Origin: Rhodobacteraceae bacterium CCMM004
Lineage (GTDB): Bacteria > Pseudomonadota > Alphaproteobacteria > Rhodobacterales > Rhodobacteraceae
Length of the DNA: 64,000 nt
Assembly: GCA_004005435.1 (NCBI GenBank)
Contig: RZWH01000001.1
Coordinates: forward strand, 124,001-188,000
Direction of reading: 5' to 3'
The notes under the pieces are model-generated. The model did no database searches, was not told where the DNA came from, and saw only the letters and a list, made by a program, of their open reading frames with translations. Of the stretch, positions 43,329 through 53,700 are shown piece by piece. The translations under genes and the position numbers were made by a program. Numbering within the stretch: position 1 is the stretch's first letter; each line of letters starts with the position of its first letter.

Positions 43329-44255
43329 ATGCTTCGCTTCACGGTTATCAGACTGGGCCTCGCGCTCCTGACGCTCGTCACCGTGTCGCTGGTGGCGTTC
43401 TTCATGACATGGGTGGCCGGCGATCCGGCCATCGCGATCGCGGGCGATACCGCATCCGCCGAGGACATCGCCGCCGTGAGGGACCACTACGGCCTCGATC
43501 GACCTTTGGGTGTCCAGTATGTCGACTGGGCCAGCCGCGCTCTGCGAGGCGATTTCGGCATGTCCTTTCACTTCGACCGTCCGGTCGCCGACATGCTGGC
43601 CGATCGGCTGCCCGTGACCCTGCGCCTCGCCCTGAGTTCGATCCTGTTCGCGATCTGCATCGCGATTCCGCTGGGGGTTCTGGCCGCGGTGTACAACAAC
43701 ACGATCATAGATCGCGCCGCGTTGACGTTCGCCATCCTCGGCCAGGCGATCCCGACATTCTGGTTTGCGCTCATGATGATGATCTTTTTCGGGATCACCT
43801 TGCGATGGCTGCCGATCTCGGGCGGCGGCAGCTGGAAGCACTACGTGATGCCGACAATCGCTTTGGGATATTTCGCGATGCCGGTTCTGATGCGCCTGAC
43901 GCGTGCGGGAATGCTTGAGGCGCTGGACTCCGACTACATCCGCACGGCGCGCGCCTATGGGCTGCCCGCGCGATCCGTTCTGTTTCGCCACGCACTGCGC
44001 AACGCGATCCTGCCGGTCGTTGCACTGGCCGCGGTGCAGTTCGGCTTCATGCTGGGCGGTTCGATCGTAATCGAAACGGTGTTTTCCCTGCCGGGGATCG
44101 GTTGGCTTGGATACGATGCCATCCTGCGCGGCGACCTGCCCGTCGTGCAGGCCATCCTTCTGCTGGTGGCGAGTTTCTATGTCGTGCTGACCTTTCTGTC
44201 GGACCTTCTGAATGCGGCGATCGACCCTCGATTGCGGCGGGTGCGCGTCGGATGA
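43329..44255 (+). CDS. ABC transporter permease (DppB type)
   Basis: The 308-residue protein is the first membrane subunit of the family 5 importer, with an N-terminal helix (MLRFTVIRLGLALLTL), RDHYGLDRPLGVQYVDW, and the EAA loop ARAYGLPARSVLFRHALRNA that contacts the ATPase. ATG 43329 was chosen over 43281, which lies in a hairpin. It overlaps the second permease gene by 4 nt (ATGA). Confidence 0.92.
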   Translation: MLRFTVIRLGLALLTLVTVSLVAFFMTWVAGDPAIAIAGDTASAEDIAAVRDHYGLDRPLGVQYVDWASRALRGDFGMSFHFDRPVADMLADRLPVTLRLALSSILFAICIAIPLGVLAAVYNNTIIDRAALTFAILGQAIPTFWFALMMMIFFGITLRWLPISGGGSWKHYVMPTIALGYFAMPVLMRLTRAGMLEALDSDYIRTARAYGLPARSVLFRHALRNAILPVVALAAVQFGFMLGGSIVIETVFSLPGIGWLGYDAILRGDLPVVQAILLLVASFYVVLTFLSDLLNAAIDPRLRRVRVG

Positions 44256-45139
44256 TCGACGAACAGGACACGCCTCGCGCAGCAGCACCCGGTCGCGTCG
44301 TCCTGCGCCGAATGCTGAGACATGGCAGCTTCACGATCGGCGCGACTCTTCTCGGCGTGATCATTCTGATCGCGATCTTCGCGCCGCTCATCGCGCCGCA
44401 TGATCCCTATGCCACTGACCTGACAAACCGCCTGTTGCCGCCCTTCTGGCACGACGATAGCGATCCGGCCCACCTCTTGGGCACAGATCGCGTCGGACGC
44501 GATTACCTGTCGCGTGTGATGTATGGGGCGCAGGTCTCGCTGGTGATCGGGTTCTTGACCGTCATCATCTCTTGCGTGATCGGATCACTCATCGGGGTTG
44601 CGGCAGGATATTTCGGCGGTCCTGTCGACGCGCTCGTCACATACATCCTGACCACACGCCTGTCCCTTCCGCTGTTCCTGGTCGCTCTGGCAATCGTCGC
44701 GCTTTCCGGTTCGTCGCTGACCACGGTGATCTTGGTGCTCGGATTTTTCCTCTGGGACCAGTTCGCGGTGGTGACACGCTCGGTCACGCAGCAACTGCGG
44801 TCTCAGGATTACGTAAAGGCCGCCCGCGCAATGGGCGCCTCGCATCGCCGCATCATCTTTCGCGAGCTTCTGCCGAACCTGAGGGAACCGCTGCTGGTCG
44901 TGGCAACAGTCGAAATGGCGAATGCCATCATCCTCGAAGCGTCGCTGTCCTTTCTCGGGTTCGGAGTTCAGGCGCCACTTCCGTCCTGGGGCCTGATGCT
45001 ATCGGACGCGCGCGAGTTCATGTTCTTCGACCCTTGGCTGATGGCGATCCCGGGCTGCGCGCTGTTCGTCCTGTTGCTGGCGATCAACTTCACCGGCGAT
45101 GGCCTGCGCGACGTGACCGGACGGGGAGCCTCGCTTTGA
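44252..45139 (+). CDS. ABC transporter permease (DppC type)
   Basis: The 295-residue protein has the DppC N-terminal helix (GVIILIAIFAPLIAPHDPY), the GTDRVGRDYLSRVMYGAQ signature and the EAA loop ARAMGASHRRIIFRELLPN. It pairs with the DppB-type permease. The ATG overlaps the upstream stop codon, and its TGA overlaps the TTG start of the first ATPase. Confidence 0.92.
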   Translation: MIDEQDTPRAAAPGRVVLRRMLRHGSFTIGATLLGVIILIAIFAPLIAPHDPYATDLTNRLLPPFWHDDSDPAHLLGTDRVGRDYLSRVMYGAQVSLVIGFLTVIISCVIGSLIGVAAGYFGGPVDALVTYILTTRLSLPLFLVALAIVALSGSSLTTVILVLGFFLWDQFAVVTRSVTQQLRSQDYVKAARAMGASHRRIIFRELLPNLREPLLVVATVEMANAIILEASLSFLGFGVQAPLPSWGLMLSDAREFMFFDPWLMAIPGCALFVLLLAINFTGDGLRDVTGRGASL

Positions 45140-46137
45140 CCGGGCAAGAGACGGTGCTGAGTGTGCGCGATCTGTCGGTGCGCCTGCCACGCGACGGCAC
45201 CGACATCCAGGCTGTGCGCAACGTCTCGTTCGACCTGCGGCAGGGAGAGATGCTGGGCATCGCGGGCGAGTCGGGTTCGGGCAAGTCGATGACTCTCATG
45301 GCCATCCTGGGTCTTCTGCCGCGACGCGCGCATCGGGAGGCCGAATCGATCCATTTCGCGGGTCAGCGGATCGACACGCTGGGACCGGCGGCGATGCGCT
45401 CTTTGATGGCGACAGGCATTGCGACGATATTTCAGGACCCGATGACCTGTCTCAATCCGGTCATGACCGTGGGATCGCTTCTGGAAGAGGTCTACCTGAC
45501 CCACTTCGGCGGAGCGCGACGTGTGGCGCGGGATAGGGCGGTCGACATGCTGGAGCGGGTCGGCATTCCCGAGGCGCGGAAACGTCTAAACCAGTATCCC
45601 CATGAGCTTTCGGGCGGGCTTCGCCAGAGGGTGATGATCGCAATGGCGCTGATCTGCGAGCCGAAGGTGCTGTTTGCGGACGAGCCAACTACGGCGCTCG
45701 ACGTCACCGTGCAAAAGGGGATCCTTGACCTGATCCTGGAGTTGCGGCGCGACATCGGCTTGGCGGTCGTCTTTGTGTCCCACGATCTGGGCGTCATCTA
45801 CAATGCCTGCGATCGGGTTGCCGTGATGTACGGTGGCGAGATCGTGGAGACCGGGCCGGTCGGAGAGATCCTGAGCGCGCCCACTCATCCGTATACCGCT
45901 GCGCTGATCCGCTGCATCCCGCGCATCGAAAGCGGGCCGCGCGGTCGGCTTTCGCCAATTCCAGGACAGGTCAAGGTCATGTCCGGTGACTTGCAAGGGT
46001 GCCAGTTCCGTGAACGCTGCCCGATCGCCATCGACAGTTGCGCCACTCAAACCCCACCGCTGGTGAAAGCCGGGCCGGACCGTTGGGTTCGATGCCCCGT
46101 CCGCACCGATGGCACCGTCCCGGAGCTTCATCCATGA
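45136..46137 (+). CDS. ABC transporter ATP-binding protein (DppD type)
   Basis: The 333-residue ATPase has Walker A GESGSGKSM, Q-loop FQDPMTCLNPV, signature LSGGLRQRV, Walker B VLFADEPTTALD and switch His in FVSHDLGV. A C-terminal oligopeptide-transporter tail with three cysteines (CQFRERCPIAIDSC) may bind an iron-sulphur cluster, as seen in this family. The start is TTG 45136 in the permease stop codon (TTGA). Confidence 0.92.
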   Translation: MTGQETVLSVRDLSVRLPRDGTDIQAVRNVSFDLRQGEMLGIAGESGSGKSMTLMAILGLLPRRAHREAESIHFAGQRIDTLGPAAMRSLMATGIATIFQDPMTCLNPVMTVGSLLEEVYLTHFGGARRVARDRAVDMLERVGIPEARKRLNQYPHELSGGLRQRVMIAMALICEPKVLFADEPTTALDVTVQKGILDLILELRRDIGLAVVFVSHDLGVIYNACDRVAVMYGGEIVETGPVGEILSAPTHPYTAALIRCIPRIESGPRGRLSPIPGQVKVMSGDLQGCQFRERCPIAIDSCATQTPPLVKAGPDRWVRCPVRTDGTVPELHP

Positions 46138-46925
46138 TCGCTGATCCGATCTTGGCGGCGACCAACCTGTCGCGTGCCTTTCGGCTGAGGAGCGGGCTGT
46201 TCGCCCAAGCGCAGAGCATTCAGGCGCTGGACGGCGTATCGGTCACGATCGCGGCTGGTGAGGCCGTGGGGCTGGCGGGGGAATCTGGCAGCGGGAAGTC
46301 GACACTGGCCGCAATTCTTCTTGGGCTGGACCGGCCCGATGCGGGCAACATCCAACTCGCTGGCCGCGACATCGTCGAGTATGGCCGCCTTGCAAGGGCG
46401 CGCATGATCCAGCCGGTGTTCCAAGACCCCTATTCCTCACTCAACCCGCGGCATCGGATCCATGACATCATCGCCGCGCCGCTCGTGATCCACAGCTTGG
46501 CGACGGGCGGAGTGCTGAGTCAAAAGGTTCAGTCGATAGCCGATCTCGTGGGACTTGGCCGATCGATGCTGCAACGGTATCCGCATGAGCTCTCCGGCGG
46601 GCAACGCCAGCGTGTGGCGATTGCCCGGGCGCTGATCCTCGAACCCCGTATCGTGATCTGCGATGAGCCGACCTCGGCGCTCGACGTCTCGGTCCAAGCG
46701 CAGATCCTCAACCTCTTGTCAGACCTCCAGTCCGAACTTGGTTTGAGTTACCTGCTGATCAGCCACGACCTCGCCGTCGTCAGCCAGCTTTGCACCCGGG
46801 CTATAATCATGCGCGAGGGCAAATTGGTCGAAGAGGGCAGCGTCGACCGCGTGTTCGGCCAGCCGCAGGAGGCCTACACCGCCCGACTGCGGGACGCCGT
46901 TTTGGAGGTGCCGAGCCATGGATGA
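46134..46925 (+). CDS. ABC transporter ATP-binding protein (DppF type, short)
   Basis: The 263-residue second ATPase has Walker A GESGSGKST, FQDPYSSLNPRH, LSGGQRQRV, Walker B IVICDEPTSALD and LISHDLAVV. It ends right after the core domain and lacks the usual C-terminal oligopeptide tail, making it about 60 residues short of typical DppF proteins; the end is a clean stop, so this looks like natural length. It overlaps the next gene by 8 nt. Confidence 0.9.
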   Translation: MIADPILAATNLSRAFRLRSGLFAQAQSIQALDGVSVTIAAGEAVGLAGESGSGKSTLAAILLGLDRPDAGNIQLAGRDIVEYGRLARARMIQPVFQDPYSSLNPRHRIHDIIAAPLVIHSLATGGVLSQKVQSIADLVGLGRSMLQRYPHELSGGQRQRVAIARALILEPRIVICDEPTSALDVSVQAQILNLLSDLQSELGLSYLLISHDLAVVSQLCTRAIIMREGKLVEEGSVDRVFGQPQEAYTARLRDAVLEVPSHG

Positions 46926-48132
46926 CCCGTCGGCGATCGCCCAATCGAAGGTGCCACGCATGACCCGCCCGGTCCTTGCGGCCCTCGCATTCCAGCTTGA
47001 CGGCAGACCCGACTGGATGGGCCAAGCGCTCTGCGGCGATATTCTGGACGAAGCCGTTCGCCGCGGCGGTTTCATGGCCGTGTCGCGCCACACCACCTTT
47101 CGCGGAAACCGAACAAGGCAGGACCTCCATGCCTTGGGCGCGAACGCGGTGATCTCGGGAACGACATCGCGCACGGCGCTGTCGGTCACCCTGGACCGGC
47201 AGGATACAGCGCCAGAGACGCTCACCTTGCCGGTTGAGGCGCTCGGCACCTTGCGCGACACCGCAGACCGCGTGGCGGACTGGGTGATCGAGCGGCTCGG
47301 CGGACCGCTTCCCCTGCCCGAACCTGAACAGCCGAGCGCGCGTCCCGAAATCGACCCCAAAACGCACGCCGCCGTCCTTGAGGCATTGGAGCGCCTTTGG
47401 ACCTTTACGCCCGATGGCAACGCAGCCGCCCTCAGTCTTGTGACCGACGCCGCCGAGCGTGACCCAACAGCGCCAGCGCCGCAGGCGTTGCGCGCGATGC
47501 TGCTGACCCGTGCGTATCGCAGCGGCTGGCTGCGCGACCGTGATGTCGTTCTGCGCCAGGTCGAAACCGCGCTTGGGGCGGCTTATGACACCTGGTCAGG
47601 CGAGCCGGTGCTCTGTTGGACAACGGCCTTTGCCGAGGCGATGCTGCGGCGGCGGTATCCGGTGGCGGCGAAACTGACCCGGTGCGCAGTAGAGATGCAA
47701 CCGCACCACAGCCCTGCCTTGACCTGGGGCGCACTGTTTCTGACCTATGACCTCGACTTCGACGGGGCCGAGGCACTCGCGCAAAGTGCGATGCGGTGGA
47801 GCCCCGACGACCCCATGCTCATCACCCAAGGCTTCGCTGGGGCGCTGGCCGCGATCCACGCGGGTCGGGACCACGCGGCTCTGGCGTTCAGCGATCTGGT
47901 GCTCAGCCGCAATCCCAAGATGATCAATGTGCTACGGATCCGCGCGGCTGCACTGTTCAATATCGGCGAAGCCTCCGCCGCCCGCGCGGTTATGCAGCAG
48001 ATCCTGGCGATCGACCCCGCCGAAACCCGCACGCTGATCGAGCGGGTCAATCCTCTGCGGGAATGGCCCGGATTTGGACGATATCTTGCCGGCCTCAGAG
48101 GGGCCGGGATGCCGCTGGGGCACGCGCCATGA
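46918..48132 (+). CDS. TPR-containing protein of unknown function
   Basis: The 404-residue protein is not firmly recognised. The first 130 residues read like a small alpha/beta domain (NAVISGTTSRTALSVTL). From about 140 there are helical TPR-like repeats (ALSLVTDAAERDPTAPAPQ, YPVAAKLTRCAVEMQPHHSP, AEALAQSAMRWSPDDP, ASAARAVMQQILAIDP). The whole resembles the non-catalytic parts of TPR/CadC or adenylate-cyclase-like regulators without a DNA-binding or cyclase domain. It overlaps the ATPase gene, so it is part of the transport operon and might sense or scaffold. No signal peptide or membrane helix is seen. Confidence 0.6.
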   Translation: MDDPSAIAQSKVPRMTRPVLAALAFQLDGRPDWMGQALCGDILDEAVRRGGFMAVSRHTTFRGNRTRQDLHALGANAVISGTTSRTALSVTLDRQDTAPETLTLPVEALGTLRDTADRVADWVIERLGGPLPLPEPEQPSARPEIDPKTHAAVLEALERLWTFTPDGNAAALSLVTDAAERDPTAPAPQALRAMLLTRAYRSGWLRDRDVVLRQVETALGAAYDTWSGEPVLCWTTAFAEAMLRRRYPVAAKLTRCAVEMQPHHSPALTWGALFLTYDLDFDGAEALAQSAMRWSPDDPMLITQGFAGALAAIHAGRDHAALAFSDLVLSRNPKMINVLRIRAAALFNIGEASAARAVMQQILAIDPAETRTLIERVNPLREWPGFGRYLAGLRGAGMPLGHAP

Positions 48133-48187
48133 GCGTGCCATCGTTAGCCGCCGTGGCGGCACGGTGGAAAACCGGAAACACGCTCGG

Positions 48188-48856
48188 ATGATCGTGATCT
48201 ATGGCTGCTACCGGTCTCGCGCGACGCGGAACATCTGGCTGTTGGAGGAAATCGGCCACCCCTGGCGGCTGGAACGAGTGGTTCAACACTACCGCGTTGC
48301 GGCGAGCGCCCGAGAGAACGGCATTGTGCACACGCGCAGCGCGGCGTTTCTGGCGCGGTTTCCGGCCGGGACCATCCCGGTGATGCAGGACGGCGATGTT
48401 TGGCTATCCGAAAGCCTCGCCATCAACCATTACGTGACCCGGAACTACGGCGGCGCGTTCGCACACCACTCCGATGCTGAAGACGCGACATCCATGCAAT
48501 GGACCTTGTTCGGCGCAACGTCGGTCGAACCGTCGGCCCTGGCGCTGTCGGTCCTGTCACAGGCAGCCACTCCCGACGCCACCGAGATCGACGCGCATGA
48601 GCGCAGGTTGGATCGGCCCCTACGCGTGTTGGAAACCGTTTTGGAAAGGGGGGATTGGCTTGTGGGCGACCGCTTTGGGGTTGCGGACATCAACATGGCC
48701 GAGATCCTGCGATTTGCCGCGTCGCGCCCTGACATGCTTAGCCGCTTCCCAGCCACCGCTGCTTGGCTGGCCAAGTGCCAGGGTCGCCCTGCCTTTCAGC
48801 GCATGTGGGCCTTGCGCAGTTCCGAACCCGCCGAGATTGCGGCACGAACATCTTGA
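48188..48856 (+). CDS. Glutathione S-transferase family protein
   Basis: The 222-residue protein has an N-terminal thioredoxin-like domain (YGCYRSRATRNIWLLEEIG, then AGTIPVMQDGDVWLSESLAI with the cis-Pro and Glu-Ser glutathione motif) and a C-terminal helical domain (GDWLVGDRFGVADINMAEIL). It should bind glutathione and act in detoxification or in a glutathione-dependent catabolic step. ATG 48188 lies 55 nt after the TPR gene. Confidence 0.9.
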   Translation: MIVIYGCYRSRATRNIWLLEEIGHPWRLERVVQHYRVAASARENGIVHTRSAAFLARFPAGTIPVMQDGDVWLSESLAINHYVTRNYGGAFAHHSDAEDATSMQWTLFGATSVEPSALALSVLSQAATPDATEIDAHERRLDRPLRVLETVLERGDWLVGDRFGVADINMAEILRFAASRPDMLSRFPATAAWLAKCQGRPAFQRMWALRSSEPAEIAARTS

Positions 48857-48879
48857 TCAGACCTTGGATGGAGGACGAT

Positions 48880-49233
48880 ATGAGTATTGAACGGATCGGC
48901 GCCGGCACAAGAATGAGCCGCATCGTCAAACACAATGGAACGGCATATCTGAGCGGTCAGGTGGCCAAGGGCGACAGCGTGGCCGATCAGACGCGCAAAT
49001 GCCTGGAGAAGGTGGATGCGCTTCTGGCCGAAGCCGGATCGTCGCGCGAACACATGCTGCAGGCGATCATCTGGTTGGACGATATGAGCGATTTCGGCGA
49101 AATGAATGCCGTCTGGGACGAGTGGGTGCCGCAGGCGCACGAACCTGCGCGCGCCTGCGGGCAGGCGCATCTGGCCAGTCCCGATCTCAAGGTCGAGATA
49201 ATCGTGACGGCGGCCGTAATCCCCTCTGAGTGA
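48880..49233 (+). CDS. RidA/YjgF family protein
   Basis: The 117-residue protein matches RidA-family enamine/imine deaminases: TAYLSGQVAKGDSVADQTR and EHMLQAIIWLDDM, with the conserved Arg in EPARACGQAHLASPDLKVEI. RidA proteins hydrolyse reactive enamines, for example products of amino acid catabolism. GGAGG precedes the ATG. It closes the nitrilase-ABC-GST operon and is followed by a terminator-like hairpin. Confidence 0.9.
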   Translation: MSIERIGAGTRMSRIVKHNGTAYLSGQVAKGDSVADQTRKCLEKVDALLAEAGSSREHMLQAIIWLDDMSDFGEMNAVWDEWVPQAHEPARACGQAHLASPDLKVEIIVTAAVIPSE

Positions 49234-49242
49234 CGTCGCCGA

Positions 49243-49270
49243 GCCCTCGCGGCGTCTCCGTCGCGAGGGC
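49243..49270 (+). terminator. Terminator-like hairpin after the RidA gene
   Basis: GCCCTCGCG and CGCGAGGGC form a perfect 9-bp stem with a 10-nt loop, starting 9 nt after the stop codon. There is no T-run. It probably ends the operon. Confidence 0.6.
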
Positions 49271-49279
49271 CCGAGAACG

Positions 49280-49500
49280 ACCGGTGTTGACCATGCGCGG
49301 CTCAAGTCATCGAAGACGGCCAGCACGGGGGACCTGCGCCCGTCGGTGAAGGCGTCTGAGGTGAAGCTCAGGCCCGATTTTCATTGGGGCGTGCCCGCGC
49401 CACCATCTACCGACGCGTCTCGCAGTCACGCTTGCGGACGCCGTGCCGTTCCAGCGTGACGTGCACACGCCGGTAGCCGAACCGGCGCGCCGCTGCAACG
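49280..49500 (-). pseudogene. IS3-family transposase (OrfB) remnants
   Basis: Two minus-strand pieces in different frames match IS3 OrfB. ARRFGYRRVHVTLERHG (about 49445-49497) equals the RRFGYRRIHVLLRREG region, and LSFTSDAFTDGRRSPVLAVFDD (about 49305-49370) equals the LDFVSDAFTDGRRFRILAVVDDFTRE region. Most of the sequence between them and beyond is missing, so the copy is dead. Confidence 0.75.
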
Positions 49501-49826
49501 CCGCCGCCCTGCGACGTCACGGTCCCCGTGATCGGCTCTTCGCTGAACCGTGATCCCTGCACTCCGCCCGTCCCCTTCGTCAGCACGACCCCTCCGTCAA
49601 GATGAAAGAGGAAACCTATCTCAGGTCAGGATCCGGCAACGCACGATCACTGGGCCAATCCCGCAAGCACAGAGCGGACATTGGCCGCATCGCGGAACAT
49701 CTCAAAAGAGGGCTCATCGCAGGCATTTGCGGCGCCAAGAGCGGGGCCCGCTGTCGAGCGAGGCGATGATGACTTCCAGCGATCATGACCCTGGGAAAGT
49801 GGATGACAGGGTTTCGCGGTCGCAGT
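49501..49826. other. Intergenic stretch with no recognisable gene
   Basis: About 326 bases between the IS3 remnant and the lipoprotein hydrolase gene. A few short frames exist, including one from about 49611 on the plus strand, but none matches a family or has a clear ribosome site. It may be decayed mobile DNA. Confidence 0.4.
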
Positions 49827-50759
49827 CTAGCTCAGCCCGCGTCGGTACACCTGTCGGAGATGCGCCAGAACTCGCGGCGAGGAAACTGCGACGAGATGCG
49901 AGGTGGCTGCGTCGCGAACCCCGGTGAGATCGATCGCATCGAACCCGTCCGGCAATGAGCCCGGTGTGTTGCCCACGCGTGCGCCCGTTTGCGCTAACCC
50001 GCCGGAGATCCGCAGCGCGGGATCGTCTTCGGCCAGCACGACGACCGCTTGCGCTGGAAGTTGACCGAGGTCTCGGACCTGTTCGCGGAAGACATCGGGA
50101 TCGATGTCGGGTTGGAGGAACAGCAGACCGTCGGCGATGTCGCTGACCACGACACCCTGCGCGGCAAGCCGGGTCAGGCTTTCCATGACCAGGAAAACCC
50201 CAAGCGAATGCGCAACGATCAGGATATCGCCCGACCATTGGCGGCGCAGGGCAAGCAGCATATCAGCAAGCGGTCGCCGCGCGTGAAGCACGCTGTCACG
50301 GTCATGGATGTAGCCGCGGCCGCTTGCGGCGGACGGCCAGACAAAGCTGACCTGCGGCCCGTTCATGCCGATATCCTCGGCCATCTGGGTGTGACGGTAG
50401 ACCGCTTCGGCCGCGGTGTTATTGTAACCATGGATCCACAGGACGAGCGGTTCTCGGTCCACAGCGCCAAGGTCTGGGACCCCGCCCAGAGAGAACATCC
50501 GCTCCGTCCCGAAGGCGGAGGCCCCCGAGACCGGAACAGTCCCTATCGTGCGATGCAAAGGCACCGAAACGTGGACCTCATACCACCGCAGATCGTCGCC
50601 GCGCGATGCACGCCCGAGGTCCTGCCGGTTCGTGGCCATGAACACCCGGCGTGGCGTGGATGCGGCATTCGATGACCCGGGCATGAAAACACCACGAGCC
50701 GCACAGCCGGTCAGTCCGACCGCCCCGAGACCGATCAGAGTTTCACGACGGCCGATCAT
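49827..50759 (-). CDS. Alpha/beta hydrolase lipoprotein (DUF900 type)
   Basis: The 310-residue protein begins MIGRRETLIGLGAVGLTGCA, a twin-arginine-like signal followed by a lipobox (LTGC), so it is probably a lipoprotein in the periplasm. The body is a DUF900-type hydrolase with LVLWIHGYNNTAAEAV, the Ser elbow in ILIVAHSLGVFLVME and VVLAEDDPALRI, with a late His in TSHLVAV. The ATG (50759) overlaps the RND pump stop codon, so it is translated with the efflux system. Its role in that operon is unknown; editing of a lipid or exported ester is possible. Confidence 0.8.
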   Translation of the reverse strand: MIGRRETLIGLGAVGLTGCAARGVFMPGSSNAASTPRRVFMATNRQDLGRASRGDDLRWYEVHVSVPLHRTIGTVPVSGASAFGTERMFSLGGVPDLGAVDREPLVLWIHGYNNTAAEAVYRHTQMAEDIGMNGPQVSFVWPSAASGRGYIHDRDSVLHARRPLADMLLALRRQWSGDILIVAHSLGVFLVMESLTRLAAQGVVVSDIADGLLFLQPDIDPDVFREQVRDLGQLPAQAVVVLAEDDPALRISGGLAQTGARVGNTPGSLPDGFDAIDLTGVRDAATSHLVAVSSPRVLAHLRQVYRRGLS

Positions 50760-53700
50760 TCCGTCGGTAGCTCTTTGCCGTCCGGTTCCGTCATCGACGT
50801 CCGGCTTGCGCGCCATTTGTCCAGGCTTGCCCAGTCAAAATAGATCGCAAGCGCGGCGGGCAGTACGAAGATCGTCAGAAAGGTTGAGGACAGAAGGCCA
50901 AAGGCCACCGCAGTCACAAGCGGCACCATCGTTTGCGCCTGTGGCGACGTCTCGAAGATGATTGGGAGGAGGCCCACGAAGGTCGTTGTGAAACTCAGCA
51001 GCACCGGCCGGAACCGATGCCGCACGGCTTCGATCGCGCCCGTCGCTGCGCTGTCCTCGCTTTCCATCTCGAAGAAGGCCACGAAGAGGATCGCGTTGTT
51101 GACGACGATACCGGCGAGCGAGGCAAAACCCACGAAACTCGGCATAGCCAGATCGATTCCGACGGCGAGGTGCCCGAAGACAACGCCGATGATCGCAAAG
51201 GGGATCGACAGCATCACGACAAGCGGCAGGCTGTAGCTGTGGAACTGGTAGGCGAGGATCAGGTAGACGCCGATGAGCCCGATCAGCAGCGCCACGACAA
51301 TGGAGCTTTGCGTTTCCTGCTGCGCCTCGGTTGCACCGCCGATGCCGACGATCACGCCCGGAAACTCCGCCTCGATCTCTGGTGCGTAGACGGACCGGAC
51401 CTCTTCTGAGATCGCGGTCGAGGTTGTCGCCGCGCGGTCGATCTGTCCGACGATGCGGGCGATGGCCGCTCCGCTCTGACGGGTGATCTGTGCATAGCCG
51501 TCCACCACCGACAGGTCCGCCACCTGCGACAGCTTCGTGACTGCACCGCCGGGCATGATGATCGGATAGCTTTCAAGATCGGCGAGGGTCTGCACCGTGT
51601 CGCCCAGTTCGACCCTGACGGACAGCTCGCTGAAACCCTCCGTGAACCTGTCGGTCTCGTTGCCCGAGAAGGCGGCGCGCAACTGCCCGCTCAGGTTTTG
51701 GGGCGTCAGACCGGTGCTGGCGCCGAATGGACTGAGAGCGATTTCGACCTGCGCCTGACCACCCGAGAAGTCCTGATAAGCGCCTGTCACGTCGGGCCGG
51801 GCAACGAGGCGCGCATGCAGCGCGGCACTGGCCGCTTCCAGTTGCGCCAAATCGCGGGACGACAACTGCACGTCGAGGTCCGACCCCCCGGGCGTGGCGG
51901 AGGTCTGGACAAAGCTCGACTGGGCCATATCGGGGATCGGGCCAGTCCCCGCCTCCCACATCGCGGCCACGCGGTCGGCCTCGACATTGCGCAACGCCGA
52001 GGGCAGGAGATCGACGGTGATGGTCGCCGTGTGCGGTCCGTTGTTCCTCACATCCGTGTTGGTCGCGAAACGAACCAGAACTTGCTCGACCAGAGGTGCA
52101 CCGCCCTCGGTCCCGGGCGTGAGATCTGCGTTCAAGTCGTCAAGCGCTGCGAGCGCGCGTTCGACCACGGCTTCGGTGCGTTCCAGGGGCGTGCCGGGGT
52201 CGAGCGCGAGCCGCGCCTCGACAGTGTCGCCTTCGGTGGTCGGAAAACCGATTACCTTGACGGTGCCGGCAGCGATCACGCCAACCGTCGCGATCAGGGC
52301 AGCAACTGTCAGGCCGAGCGTCAGATAGCGCCAGTCGACAAGCACCGAGACGATGGGAACCACGACACGGTCGGCCGTCCAGCGGATCGCGCGCGGGGCC
52401 AGCCGTCGTTCCTGTCGCGCCCGGTCGGGTGTGACGTGGCTCAGGTGATTGGGCAGAACGAGAAAGGCCTCAACGACGCTCACACCGAGCACCACGAGGA
52501 GCACGACCGGCACGACCTCGAGGATCGAGCCGATTTCGCCGGACAGGAACATCAGCGGCGTGAAAACGCAGGCCGTCGTCAGGAATGACGACAGGACGCC
52601 GGGGGCAACCTCGCCCGCGCCGCGAATGGCTGCATCCTTCGGGCCGACACGGCCCCGCCATTTGTCGATATTGTCGGCGATCACGATGCTGTCGTCCATG
52701 ATCAGACCGACGGCCATGAGCATGGCGATGAGCGAGATCATGTTGATCGTCACCCCGAGCGAATTGAGGATGAAAAACCCGCCGAGAAAACTGATCGGCA
52801 GGGCCGCGGCGATCCAGAAAGCCTCGCGAAAGCTAAAGACCGCCGCCATGACAATCAGAACAAGGACGAGCCCGATACCGGTGTTTTCCACGACGATGCG
52901 GATGCGGTCGAGGATGTTCTCGGTGGCGTCGTTCACCACCGTGATGTCGAACGGATCTGGCAAAGCCGCTTCCTCGCGGTCGATGACCGCCTGTACTGCC
53001 GCGAAGGCCTCGATGGCGTCGGCGGCGGGTGTCTTGAAAATCGCGATGGTGGCGGAACGTGCCCCGTCGATGAAGGATTGCAGCTCTGGCGTCGAAGGAA
53101 CGAGGCGGACCTCGGCCAGATCGCGCAGGCGGACGAACCCGCCATTCTCTGCCTCGCGCACGACGAGCTCTTCCAGCGTCTCGATCGACCGGCTTACGCC
53201 CTGATAGCGCAGTGTCAGATCCTGGTCCGCCGTTCGCGCGGTCCCCAGGGGTTGATTGAACGAGCGCGCGTTGACGGCATCCGTGACGTCCCGCGCCGAC
53301 AGCCCGTAGCGGCGGAGCGCGAGCTGATCGAGCGCGATCATCACCTCGCGCTCGCTGATGCCGCCGACGGTCGCATCCGCGACAAGCGGGAAGGCGGCCA
53401 GCTCTGAGGCCAGTCGGTCGGCGTAGCGCAGAAGCCCTTCCCGCTGGTCAATTCCAGAGATGGCGAGAAGGGCGATTTGCTCTTCGCCCCCGGCAATCGC
53501 GACAGTTGGCTCCTCCGCATCCGACGGGAGGTCGGAGAGCGCCTGCACCTCCGACAGCGTGTCGTTGAAGAACTGCGAGATGTCGCCGCCTTCGGACATC
53601 GTCAGCGTGGCCGAGGCACGGCCCTCGACGCTCTGGCACTCCAACTCATCGAGATCGGTCAGGCCGTTCAGCGCGCTGTCGATCTCGGCGCAGATCTGCT

